Source: Vanilla planifolia (Eukaryota > Streptophyta > Magnoliopsida > Asparagales > Orchidaceae). Taken from it: a stretch of 64,000 nt of DNA. This document shows, in pieces, positions 22,598 to 35,000 of this stretch; position 1 is the stretch's first letter, and every line of letters starts with the position of its first letter. The notes beneath the pieces were generated by a model, which saw only the letters and a program-made list of their open reading frames with translations, searched no databases and was not told the origin of the DNA. Location of the stretch: positions 1,190,409 to 1,254,408 of the forward strand of contig JAIUJO010000142.1 in the NCBI GenBank assembly GCA_023846275.1, read 5' to 3'. Both the position numbers and the translations under genes were made by a program.

Positions 22598-25500
22598 ATA
22601 AAATTATGATAATAACTGCATAAATTATATAGACGACATAGCCATAAAATGTCATATCTACAATATCATTTTCATGATGCTCTGATGCATTAAGCAACTA
22701 TAATAATAGGATTTAAAAAAATTATTTATTGTAGTAAACTTTAAATTCTTGACAACTTTATCTAATTTAAAAATTACACAACACTTGCAACAATTTAAAA
22801 ATAGTGAAACATCAATTTGTTTTATGTAGGAAGATAAAAGTAAAAAAAAGGATGATGAAATTATTTTTATTTTAAAGATGGTATTATTAAATGTTTACTA
22901 AAACATAAAAGCTTATTTTTGAACAAGCATTTTTATCAAATAATTAACCCAATAAAGAACTATAAGTTTTAGAAATATTGATTAAAAATAACAAAAATTT
23001 GTGTAAAAATATAATTTAATATTTAAAAGAAAAATTTGAAGACGTTTACCATATAAGGAAAAATGAAATACAAAATTCACAGCTAAAAAATCCATATTAA
23101 ATAACATGTTAATGATGAATGAGTTTTTCATTTAAATATAGTATATAAATGTAGTTAAAATAAATTCAAGGTCCTCAGATTTTTAAAAGAAATATATTAA
23201 AATTAATAATTAAACAAAAAACAAATATTAGTAATATAAAAATTATAAATACATAGCAATATTTAAATATTATAATGAAACAAATTACTGTTAACACAAA
23301 ATAATATCAAAAAATTATAGATAAAGTAATTTTCAAAGTTACAAACATACACCAAAAAAAGAAAGATAATAAAACACTAAAATATTTAACTTTAACTCTA
23401 TATCTTACTTAAAAAATATTGTTGTCATAGTAACCATAATAAATTTGTAACTAAAAAGTACAAATTATTAATTAATTTAAAGCAATAAAATTTTATAATC
23501 TAAGTTTAGAAAATTTAAATATCTAATGTAACCATTAATTAACAAAAGCCCATTGGTTTTTCTATAAAAATAACTTAGTTGGACATAGATAATGCTTATT
23601 AGTTTTGTTGGATCTAATCAATAAATAAGGTGAAGCACACTAAGTATTATTACATGAATCATGATAGAAAAAACATACTTAGATATGTAGATTGACGTAG
23701 AGGTTGATTTTGACAATAGATGTGCGCATAATTGTTACGTATTGCATAAGCTTATAATAGTTGATCCTAATATGACAATATAGGAAAGCAAGAGGAGATC
23801 TAATGACAATTTATAGATAGATTATTGTCATCGTTCATTTCTTTTATTTATATGTTATTTATTCAAGTAATTATAAATCAAAAAATTTTAATTATTGATA
23901 ACTTTTATTGTTTGTTATGTTAGTTATGCTAAACCATTATCTCTTATATTATATTTTCAAGATTAAAAATCATTCTATTGTTCATCGATTCTTTTGTTGA
24001 GTATTTCAAGTCATGTATCTCAACATCAGGTAGATTATTCTATTATAAGGCTCAATTAATTGATTTATGGGGAAATACACAATTGAAAATAAGTAAATGA
24101 GTGTTGGTGACATTGCTTAAGTGGCTTAACTTCAAATTTTGGAGCTAATGGATAGAGCTCTTAGTGTAATGGCTTCTCATCTATAACACTTCTTCTACAT
24201 CATACTTTGGGTCAAAATTATTAAACCAATTACTTAATACTCATAAGGAACATAGGATTATAAATTCATTTTGCATATATGACTTAAAAAATTTGGAGGC
24301 AAATATGTACTATTCAATTTTGAGGTTAGATCAAATGATCTAAAATTCATTTACTTTTGAAAACATGTAGATCCAAAAAAATATTGTTTGATCTCATAGT
24401 CGTCATGATCAACTGTTCAAATATTTATCACCTTTTCGAAAAACGTACGAACTTAAATTCAGCGATTTGTCCATCTAATTTTTAAGATCTAATGGTTGAA
24501 GATTCACCTTCCTTTCTTAAATGTATTGAATTTAATCTTGCAATCTGATTATTAATTTTTTTTATAACATAATGATCCAATTTAAAATGAATCATGCATT
24601 TATCATTTACCTTGCTTCAATCTCATAAATTTGATATTTAATCAACTACATTAAAAAAGAGTTAAGTAGTTATGATTTACGTTGACCAAATTACACAGTT
24701 TTTAATAAAATGATCTATAATAAAAGCCATCGTGCCGCTCTCATTTTTCTTAATTTATCCTAGGCTCAAAAATCCTAATGACGCTTTATGGATTGTAGTG
24801 GTAACTGTATGACCACCATTGAGCCACCCAACCTGCTCTTTTTTGTGAAAAAACTTTTTTAAATAGCTATCAAATTCAAGCCATTCTACCCATAGCAAAT
24901 AATTAGGACGTTTTCTGACTTCTTGAAATATGTCTATAAATAATACATTTTCATAATATAAAAATTGGCCAAAACAAAAAAAAAATCAAACTATAGAATT
25001 TAAGCCTTAGTAACTTATGCTAACGATTATTTCCATTTGTTGTGTCTATCATTTTTCTGCTCTAACTCTCCTTTCTTTTATGTTCAAGTAAAAAGAAAAA
25101 AACATTTGTGCTTTATTATATAATTCATCGAGCATAGGATTACTATATGCATCACAATCAAATTTGTTGTTATAATTTTTCTTCTTGTTTAAGTTTTATT
25201 TCATTAAAAGATTGCTATAGCGCTTTCATTTTATTTCATTTTTGTGAACGTCACCGGTTTTTGAAATTCTTATACGAATTAGTTTGCTTTTTTTACAGCC
25301 TTTACTTGGGGAGTTTGTATGGTTGAATATGAATTGAATCACCAAAGATTACTATACTTTTCTTTTAATATTTCAAATTTTTTTATTTTGATTGTCTTTC
25401 TAATTTTAAAATACAATTAATATATTCTAAAAAAATTAAATTTGACACAAAAATGTTTAACAACAATTTATTTGAGGTTAAGAGACAACATAATATTTTT

Positions 25501-25813
25501 ATTGGAAAATATGTATTTAAAAACACTTTTTCAGAAGCGAAAATATTTTTCTTATCAATCGTTCCCTCTTGATAACTTAAAGTTCAATTGGTATTAGCGT
25601 CAAGTGCATTTTTAAGGTGATTAAATGTCAATGGATAATAATTGGTTAAATTAATAATTGAATATGTTTTGGTTAGCGTGCTTCTGAAACGAAATGTAGT
25701 GTGTCAATCTCGTAAGATCGGGGAGAGGTGAATTGTGGACATAAAAATACATTTTTTTATTTTTGAAAATTTTGATTTCTCAAAAATAATTTTATATTTA
25801 TTAAAAATTTGAG

Positions 25814-25832
25814 TATATATATATATATATTA
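25814..25832. repeat. Short (TA)n microsatellite
   Basis: About nine TA units. Confidence 0.9.
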
Positions 25833-26439
25833 TTTTTTAATTTGATGAAAAATAAATATAAAATTAATAATAACACAACATAGTTTTGAAGCAGTTCTGT
25901 TCAAATTAAACCTACATCAACCCTCAATCGTGGTTTAGAAAAGCACCACTAATAAAACGTTATAACTTAAAGTTTTTGTTTGTTCAAGTCCAACCGATTG
26001 GCTCCTGTAGTTTCAATTATAACTCATTTTTTTGTGAGCTTAATCCAAACTTGATGTTTTACAAGATGAAATTAAACTAATGATTTTACAAATGTTGCCT
26101 TTCCTAACCTAAAAGAACTAAAAATACAGCAATATAAAAATATTGTGATAAATTTGCATAGGTTCCTATACTTATTTTTTAATAAACCAAAACACAATCA
26201 GAATAAATTTGAGAAGAGAAATAAAAATTTAAAAGGTTAAATGAGCAAGTCTTTGATAAAATGCTTTGCTGATTTGAGAGTGAGAAGACATAGTTACTAT
26301 CAATAGAATTTACCTCAAATAATACGGAGTAGTGTTTTGTTGAGATCTCCAATATTCATTCATATTCATTAGTTATTCCATTTACAATTGTTAGGCATTT
26401 ATTAAAAAATTTTTGATTATAGGCATTATAATCTGTAGA

Positions 26440-27230
26440 AAAGTTATGTATAAAGTTATAGCCAAATAGCTTAAAAAACTTGCACAAAAAGGCTAAAATT
26501 ATTTTTTCAAAATGGCTAGTATAATAGCTAAATAATTAGCCATTAGGCATAATGGACTAAAGCCATTGGATAAGATTGAAGGCGATTTCGAACATTAAAT
26601 CTAATGTTGAATAAGTGGATGAGTTATGGACAATTCAATCAAGGCAGATTTGATCTAGATCATCCAATCAGGTGAGATGAGATCTAGATCATTCAATTCA
26701 ACATAGATAAAGTTACAACAGCTCTCAACCATAAGATTCAAATAGGATAATTACGTGCCACATGATTCAAGGAAAAGAAGAAAAGAGTTCTTGTCATCCA
26801 AAAAGATAGGATAAAGCTATATCCATTAGATGTGGGGATAAATCTTATAAAATTGATAGTATTAACAGTCACCAATTAATAAAGTGGAGGTGAGCCCAAC
26901 CAGGTGATCACGATTTTGGATATAGACATGCATAAGGGATTTTGTCCCATATTATTGGGATAGAAAAGCAATTACACTATATAAAGCATTCACATGAGAC
27001 TAACATTTAAAACTAATTGGGTTTGGCTCCCCCTTATCCACTTGTATAGTTTGTTCGAGTGTTGCCCAGCTCAATCCAATGCCATACCCCATGCAGATCA
27101 AAAGCTAATTGCCAACCAGAAACCTTTAACTGGTTTACTTCTGACTTTTTCTTAATTCGAAGCTTGCGAGTGCCCCACTCTACTTAGCCCAACCTGAGAG
27201 CTTTGCACTTGGGCAAAAGCTGGGATGTCA
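26440..27230 (+). repeat. LTR-like block upstream of copia B (possible 5' LTR)
   Basis: A less AT-rich block containing a TATATAAA box at 26978-26985, a C-rich leader-like stretch at 27000-27200, and an end reading GGGATGTCA at 27222-27230. It lies about 600 bp before copia B gag in the same orientation, where a 5' LTR belongs. Part of it (26460-26710) is repeated at 11440-11735, showing it is a dispersed element. No TG start, target duplication or primer-binding site was identified, so the LTR call is an inference. Confidence 0.5.
26978..26985 (+). promoter_or_regulatory. TATA box in the LTR-like block
   Basis: TATATAAA in cactatataaagc, about 250 bp before the proposed LTR end. This spacing is plausible for U3 and R-U5 of a copia LTR. 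Confidence 0.4.
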
Positions 27231-27839
27231 CTATTTTTTAATAAATTCACATAACTAATATTTTAATTTAATGAAAGTTTAGCAAACAAATTAACAAGAA
27301 ATTTGACATGCATAAGATTTAATCAAGAAAATTATTATGTGATTAAAAAAAATTATTTGTTTGCTAAATCAATGAGATTATTGAACAATTTGATACTTGA
27401 ACATGATTTGAAATTAAAACAAAATGAGAATATCATAAAATCAATAAGCAAATATTTAATAATAAAAAACTTTTTAAATTTGATGAACATATATTTAATC
27501 TTTGAAACTTACTGAACCCTTAATGGTATATTTGATATCACTAATTCACCATCTTTGAATGTACTTAGCTTATTATTTACATGTAAACAAATTTTATATT
27601 AAACAAGTCTATTGAAATAAAATATAAAATATTTATGATTTTACTCATCAAAGTCAAGAGTGATCTAACTGCTTCCTCTTAATATGTTGCCACATTTTTG
27701 TGGTCACTATAATGTCTATTTGAATGTTAATACTACCATTGACTTGAAGCAAGTAAGTAAGGAAATACGCACTTAAAAAAATTCATAGTGAGTATTAAAG
27801 AAAAAAAATTAAAAATGGATACAAAGAAAAAACAAAGAA

Positions 27840-28720
27840 TTTAATTAAATAATAAAGCTATAAATATTTTAATCTCTACTTTGAATGTTGTTAAGGCTAA
27901 TAGAATTATGAGTATAGAAATTACTTTTGAAATTTGCCACATGTTAATGATAACATAAAAAAGATACATCTTTTTATTTAAGAAATTAAAATTGATATAA
28001 TGACAAATGATTAAGAGTTGTTGAAAATGCTTTCTAATGAATCCATTGAAAGAATGTTTGTTTGATTTATTAAAATTATTAATGGATTTATTAGTTTGGA
28101 AAAGTGTATATCTTTGAATGAACATCTAAAAAACATCCTTACGATTTTGCCAAAAGAGTATTAATCTTTCACCACAACCTTCAAGATTACTACCAATATT
28201 TTTCTCGTAACATTGGATCACTTTATAGGTGAACTCATAACTAATGAACTAAAGATGGCGAGGAGAAAAAAAGAGAAAGGCTTTATTTGTAAAAATAAAT
28301 TAATGAAGAAAGTGTAATCAATAGCACTAAAAAAAATTGAAATATACCTTAGAAAAGAGGACTACAAATGAAGATAACATAACTCTAATTATGGATTGTT
28401 TTTCTAAATTTTCTGTTGTTACAAGAAGATATCTGAGACTAAGGCCCAAAAAGAGAGAAGAAAAGAGAAGATCTTTTGACAAGAGCATGACAAACTAAGA
28501 CATATCAAACTAGCATGTCTTATGGAGTTAGATTGAATTAAAAGAGAGAAGAATCCAATGAAGAAGAGCAAGAACAAAAAAAAAGAAGACGTTGAATAAA
28601 GCTTGAAATGACTTTGAGGAGAGTAATATAGGGGAAGAGGAAGAGGACAATGAAGAGCTATTTTTGATGGTGGCTCTAGAGGATGAAGAAGAAATTGGAG
28701 CATCATAAAGTGTAGTAGAA
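27840..28720 (+). pseudogene. Copia B gag
   Basis: Gag remnant of a plus-strand copia element. From 28030 a frame reads LSNESIERMFV*FIKIINGF then ISLEKCISLNEHLKNILTIL-PKEY. This matches the copia UBN2 block in which short gag helices end with KILRSLPKEW. Next comes LDHFIGELITNELKMA, matching LxELIGSLxTHE. Near 28495-28530 HIKLACLMELD matches the GHIKxxCP tail of the CCHC knuckle. It is followed by an acidic EEEEDNEELFLMVALEDEEE stretch (about 28620-28690), typical after the knuckle. Several stops occur. The minus-strand open frame at 28419-28706 is the antisense shadow of this region. Confidence 0.8.
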
Positions 28721-29289
28721 GTAAGTTTTTATAATGAAAGATTACCTTAACAATTTATTTGTGTGCAATAATATGAACTTTATTCAAGGAATATAAGTAA
28801 CTAAAAAAACATATTCAATATTTAAGTCTTTGTGAACATGTTATAAACAAGGCCAACACATATTTAATGTTCATGCAAAATGGCAATGATGGATTACAAT
28901 AAATAATTAAGGGCATGAATCATTTGTTAAAGAATTAATGATCTTAAATCCTTGAAATATACTTGTCCATTATTAAATAAAAAATTTATTAATAGAAATA
29001 TTTTTGTTTCAAATGCTAGAATATTTCATGCTCATCGGGATAAGGGAAATGCCAATACTTTACAAGGTTACAATAACAATTTTTAATGTCATTATAGTAT
29101 GCAAATCAACTATACAGCACATGTAGGTATTATTAAAGCTCATATTTAATCTAAAGTTTCTAAAAGTTCTTGGTATTAGTGAAAACTATTGTTGATCCAC
29201 TCAAAACTATGCTTGACCTAAAAATGTTTGGTTTCAAAAGTCTAACAATTAATTTTTAATTATAGGAAGGTTTTCTTTTGAAAGATGAG

Positions 29290-29350
29290 TAAGACGTGAT
29301 TCTTGGATAGTTGTGTTTGAGATGCATGACCAGAACAATCAATTTATTAA
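29290..29350 (+). pseudogene. Copia B aspartic protease active-site remnant
   Basis: The sequence reads FLDSC and, after a one-base shift, RCMTRT. This corresponds to the WxLDSGCSRHMT block at the start of copia protease. The catalytic Asp codon is kept and the histidine codon is altered. The rest of the protease is not readable. Confidence 0.55.
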
Positions 29351-29679
29351 CACAATAAGAAGCCTATGTTGAAGGAATATTAGTATTTAGTGAGAACTCA
29401 AATAAATATATCAAATGAATAAATACTATTGAAAATTTAACATTTTTATTACTAAAGTTTATTACTTTAAAGTTTAAAATATAATTTCCAAAATATGAGT
29501 AAATTATGTGATAGCAATTTTAGTATTTTGTCTGATTACATTACATATAAAATTAGTAAATATTGAAATCTATTAGTTATTACAATTAAAAAAATAACAC
29601 TTATTTACATGATTTGAAGAAAGTAAAATAGTTCTCTTATAGAATATTTGTATGATATGTTAATGAGCATAATTTATGA

Positions 29680-30066
29680 CATAGAAGACTTTGTCATACT
29701 AGCACACATACCTTAAGAATATAAATTAAATATAACTTAACAAAAGGTTTAACTAAATTGTCTTTTGTAGATGATTATATATAGCCTTTGAACATTCTCA
29801 ATTAAATTATTTGGACTATACAATGCATGAACATAGGACATAAGAATTATGGACTAGTTGTGTTAGATGACTATTTTAGGTATACATAGATAAGTTTCTT
29901 ACAAACAAGGAGTAAATCTTGTAGACAATTTTATATCCTGATAACTAAATTAGAAAAAGAGTTTGGTCATAATTTAGTTGTCATTACAAGCAATAATGAT
30001 GGTGAATTTCGAAGTGATAAAATTATTGATTGTTTTAATGTTAATCGAATTTCATTAACCTTTTCT
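29680..30066 (+). pseudogene. Copia B pre-integrase and integrase core
   Basis: HRRLCHTSTHTLR (from 29680) and LTKGLTKLSFVDDYI match the gag-pre-integrase HRRLGHxS...LVKGLPxLxF block. From 29842 to 30066 one frame reads with a single stop: KNYGLVVLDDYFRYT, stop, ISFLQTRSKSCRQFYILITK, then EFGHNLVVITSNNDGEFRSD. This is the copia integrase core. The lone TAG replaces the tryptophan usual in YTW. The catalytic SDxGxEF block reads SNNDGEF, with Asp changed to Asn. The frame ends abruptly where LINE 3 begins, so the third acidic residue, RT and RNase H are missing. Confidence 0.9.
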
Positions 30067-30069
30067 ATA

Positions 30070-32000
30070 TTTTGGATGAAGTTTAAATACGTAACTCATA
30101 TTTTGAAATTTTAACAACTTTGACAGAGGAGTATGATTCGATATTGATGGAAGTAAATGCGAATAAGTTGATCGATTCATAAAAAATTATTGCATTACAA
30201 TTACTAGAAATAGATCAATCTAAGCATGATTATTTAATAATCAATGTAGCATCTTTTATAACTATTTGCACTTTCATTCCTTATCCATTAAAGTAAATGC
30301 CTAATGAATGAGAGCTCTCTTATTGACCATTGACTAATATAATCAATGAATTCATTCATTACTTCCCTCTTAAGATTGGATGGACTCTAGTATCCATCAA
30401 GTGTAGCTGTTACATTAAAGTATACAAATTCTATCCATTATTCTTTATTTTCTCTACAATTTGAGCCACCATGTACCAAAGTGTTCTTCATTTACCACTT
30501 GAATTTAGCATACACATAAGTATTATAGGCACCATTTTGTCTCCATTATTATCAATCAACAAGTGAACTAAATGCTCATCCTCATTTAAGTTTTCGCAAA
30601 GGATGCTTTTAATTCATAATACCTTAATCCCATCGGACTTATTCACAATGTAGTGCTCAAATTCTAATCTCTAAGATAGATTATGCAATTAGCTATTATC
30701 AGCCATAAGTTTCATGACAATAATAAAAATTATTTTTTTTAAGTAGAAGCATAAATTACCTTCCTTAGTTCATATTTGTTCTACCTCTAATATTACATGC
30801 CAGGATGTTATGTAACAAAAGTCATTTGTTATGAAATTTAAGAAAATCTAGCACTTCTATAAATCTTACTCAAACTAAGATGCCTCTTTAACCATTTTTA
30901 ATATTTCAGTTTGAGTGCCTACTCTAAATTAAGTTGAAATCTTCCTCTTTAGTTTACATAAGACTAGAATTTGTAGATCATTTAAGCAAGTAATTACTAA
31001 AATTTTAAAATGATTGGTCCATGTTAATTCATTTGGAAACTTGGTTTTGTCAAAGAATATGCTAATTCTACTACTAACTGTATCAGCTAAACTATTTATC
31101 GCTTTTTGTGCTACTTCTTTGTAGTGGAACAATTTCGTAGTGCCTCAATATTGTTTCATACAACATCTCTGTCTAAAATAAAACAATCAGAATATAGTGA
31201 TTTTTCATTTAGAATGTTGCCTATGTAATAAATAATGGCTTAGTGAGATTATATTCATTCCCATTTGTTGATGCTTATTTTTGCTTGCATTTTTTTTTGA
31301 CATTTTATTTTTTTAACATTTAAGAGAGGTATGACCTTGGCCATAGAAGTCAAATTAATAATAAACTTATCATATTGAATTCTTTGCCATAATCTATTTG
31401 AGCTTCAAAATTTTTTGTTATCCAGATTCAACTAGGTAATAGCTTCAATAGATCAACTACAACACACATCTTGTTTATGCTTATTCTAACTAGGATTATA
31501 ATAGCTGTTGTCACTTGTATAGGATTTTTTACTACCAAAGCTAAGGAGCATAGACCTACCTCATTAACACACTCAAATCAAACATAAATTAGAGCTAATT
31601 TTGATCCAAACAACATTCACGTGAAATATTATTTCCTTAAAGTCAATGATGTTCCATGCTTGTTGAAGCCAACCCCTTGTATAATCTATCAAATATAATT
31701 AGTACATGTCAGTCATCCAAAAATGATACCTTTTTGTCATTGAAAATTTTTATTTTCCTAAATGCCACTATCCATATTTGGAGAAATGTGTGAAAATTTC
31801 CTCATTTACTCAAGCCTCAATGGTGTGTCAATTTTTTCATCATTCAAAATAATTTTTGGTTGACCATTGAAGGTTTTCTTTGTTTCATGTGAAATAGTGA
31901 AAGGTCAACTACCTAGCAAACAACTTCAACAAATGAAAGGTTGGGGTGGGCGAGGTCCTTAGACATACAACAAAGTCTCCACTCTACCTAACAATTAAGA
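30070..32000 (-). pseudogene. LINE 3: DUF4283 ORF1 and APE endonuclease remnants
   Basis: A LINE on the minus strand, distinct in sequence from the pair at 1-4340 and 38200-43370. ORF1 (about 31360-31720) shows ISINKMCVVVDLLKLLPS then IWITKNFEAQIDYGKEFN. These match DUF4283/zf-CCHC_4 RxCVExDLxKPLPxxIWI...xxxIDYExxPxYC. APE (about 30310-30545) shows VYAKFKW, WIEFVYFNVTATLDGY at the GDFN position, and REVMNEFIDYISQWSIRELS. The APE C-terminus (30070-30270) shows IDLFLVIVMQ*FFMN and SNHTPLSKL, matching LDRFLV...SDHTPL. RT and downstream domains are absent because copia B starts at the junction. The frame at 30929-31132 lies in the ORF1-APE linker. Confidence 0.8.
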
Positions 32001-35000
32001 ATATTCATTGATACTATCACTGCCTATCCATCATATTCGTTGACAATTTAAATTTTGGTTATTTACTATTGTTGCTCAATCATTAAATAGAATCATAAAA
32101 AAATATTATTTGGGATATGCAGTACTAAGAAGTCATTCCTTAACAATGAAATAATTGTATGCATCATAATTTAACATAATTTGCCACTATAAAATGGACA
32201 ATAATCAAGGCTTCTCACGTGAAAACTTGTCATGAGAAGATACGCTAAGTCTCACATGTTTTGAATTCCATAACTAATCTATGTACAATAATTATTTGAC
32301 CTTTAAAAATTTAAGATTGGGTTAAATACATATGAGTCAGGATTATTAGCAGTTCAAAAATAATACACAACATTTATTTTTAAGGATAGAAGTCTAGTTC
32401 ATCTAGATTCCCTATTCAACATATTTTGATTCACAATGGATTCATCCTTACCAATTTGGTGCAGCATAATTCCTTGTGAATCAAAATTATTTGAATAATT
32501 GAGTTATATAGACAAATGCTTATTCTTAATGATTATGATCTTAAAATCTTATAGTGTTTTGCTATGTTTAAATGTTTATTACTTGATGTTAGAAGTTGGG
32601 TGCACAATCAATTCTTGAAGTTAACAATTATGAAGGTAGTTTTACTAAATTTTTTAACATCTAACTAATAGCTGTGATTAACTATTCAAATAGTACTTAT
32701 ATGCATAACGTATTTTATAATTAGGATATAATGTTAAGGATCATGTTGAGGTAATATTATCTACTCACACAGAATAGGTCCCAATTCAAATAGTTTAAGA
32801 TTCTAATCATAACAAGAAATTAGTCGTGTCATTTAGAATCAAGCAAAGTTAATTTTAGCCACTTTAGCAGCTTACAATGTTGGGAGACCTACTTGATTTC
32901 CTAAAGCATTGCATTAACGACTCAAAAAACATTGTATTCATCAGTGGTGGTAATTTTTGGTGAGTGTGAAGTATTTTAAGTTCATAAGAAAAACGATGTC
33001 ACTTATCATTTCGAGCATTCTTACATGGAGTTAAACAAATAGTTTTTCTCAAAGAGTAGTGTAATAAAATTTGACTTTGTCTGTAGCAATCATTTTGTTT
33101 AAGTTTGATGTTACATATGTAAAGCTTACAAATTGATCATCGATAATAAGGGCTTTTCATGTATAAAATTTATCAATATCAATGTTTACAAGAGTTTGTG
33201 ATGAAGCATGCATGCACGGATGTGATGTACAAACTAAAATATTTTATTAAAAAATTAGAATTCATAAAAATCAAACAATAGAATTTTTTTTATACTCAAT
33301 TCGAATTTTTATTTTTTAGCAGTTAATTTTGTAATAAAAAAATTTTTAAAAATAGAATCAAGTTCTAAGGGAACATTGGCATAGTAATTGTTTTTTGCAT
33401 GTAATTCACAAGTGAAAGAAATCTTTAAAAAATCATCAACTTTTATTGATTCATAATTTCTTAAGTTAACCATATATCATTTCAAGATCATAAAGATACA
33501 GAAAATTAAAGAAATCATGAAATATAATAGCAAAAGAACATAAAAATAAATGAATGTTGTAGTATTAAACATGAAGATATGATTTTTTTGGTTTATTTTG
33601 TAATGTTATTTCATATAATTTTTAATAAATTTTAGCTATTAAATAATTGAAAATTTTAGAAGATGGTGATTTAATGAAAAATTAGAAATTTTTGAAAGTT
33701 CTTACAGCTAACCGTTCTTTAAGACCAGGTTAACATAATATGATATGATAAAGCCTTTTTTTGGTCATGAATAATTGAAAAGTACATACATTTATGAAAC
33801 ACTTCCATGTAAAAGCCTGCTCAAAGGTGTTATAGATTTAAAATAGAAAATTTTAGTATTTCTAGAAAAGTAAAAACTTTTCCAAAACCTTAAGACATGG
33901 ATTGATCATGAACATAAGGGATGTTAACCTAATGAAAAGGTTGTTTTAATAACAAATATTTAGCATACTCAAGTAAGTGGTGAAGTATCAAGTTGCACAA
34001 ATGGAGTTTTCAGAATGATAAATAATAAAATGACATGTTCACTAAGAGGCTAGAAAATGCGATTGGATGATTAATATCCCAAAAGAGGAAATTAAATGAT
34101 TAAGAGCTGTCTTAAAGATTTGATGCTCTTGCAAATACTGGATAATATTTTGGGATCTCCCTTTTTAAACCATTCACTCTCCTTCTTAGGTTACCTTTAA
34201 AACCACATTGTTATATTGAATATACACAACATGCTTCTATTAAACTAGCTTAATGGTAGCTCTTTGTTATTTTATTCAATTTATGTTTCTTATAATATCA
34301 TGAGTATCACTATTTATAGATATCTTAATGCTATAATCACAATCTGTTAGCTTAGGATACAGAAGGATATTATTGGAGAAATGTAGAACAAATTTTAGAA
34401 TTCAAAAGTACACTTTTAGAATTCCAAAATTCATCACAAGTTATAAAAAAACTAATTTGAATTCAACCAAAAATATTCTTTGAAAAGAAACAAAATTAAT
34501 TTGGCACAAGAAGCTCCTAAAATGGCATGTGCATTTTGAGTGTCAATCCAGTGAGTGGCAAAGACGTGGCCAACACAATCAATGCAGCGTAAGTAGAGAG
34601 ACATAATTACACCTCAAGTTTAATATGTTGATCAGCACAAGCCAACAAGTCAACATGTGTTGACCAGTCAAGAAATTTCATGGATTATATATCAACACTG
34701 GTTAGTGTGTGTTGTGCAGATGAATGAGTTTAAAGACTCAAGGTAGGTGTAGTATGACACATCAATAAACACTAGCACTGGCAAAGGTGAATGATGATAG
34801 TGAGAAAAGCTAGAAAGTAACCCAACAGTCAATTTTAAGCCTTTTTAAAGTCACTTTGAAAAAGATTTTATGCTAATAGAATTATCATATTACTATAAGG
34901 ACATACTAGATAGCTTTTAAACTTAGAAGTATCTAAAAAGCTACTAATCAATCTGCAAATGACAAAAAAATCATAAATGAAAATAACTTAAAAATTTGAT

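Larger units (their letters stand above)
21171..26435. other. AT-rich intergenic DNA, no gene
   Basis: Long stretch without a supported coding region. It holds the microsatellites at 22542-22597 and 25814-25832. Around 24380-25300 it becomes a little less AT-biased, with a ctataaataat element near 24937 and a pyrimidine-rich stretch after it. This could be an old promoter or LTR, but no open reading frame follows. The frame at 22506-22697 is mainly a translated ATA microsatellite. Confidence 0.5.

Noticed and set aside
22506..22697. Minus-strand frame with a long Ile-rich run
   Set aside because: Translation of the (AAT)n microsatellite.
28419..28706. 95-residue minus-strand open frame rich in Leu/Phe/Ser
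   Set aside because: It is the antisense of the purine-rich acidic copia B gag, which is read on the plus strand with family motifs.
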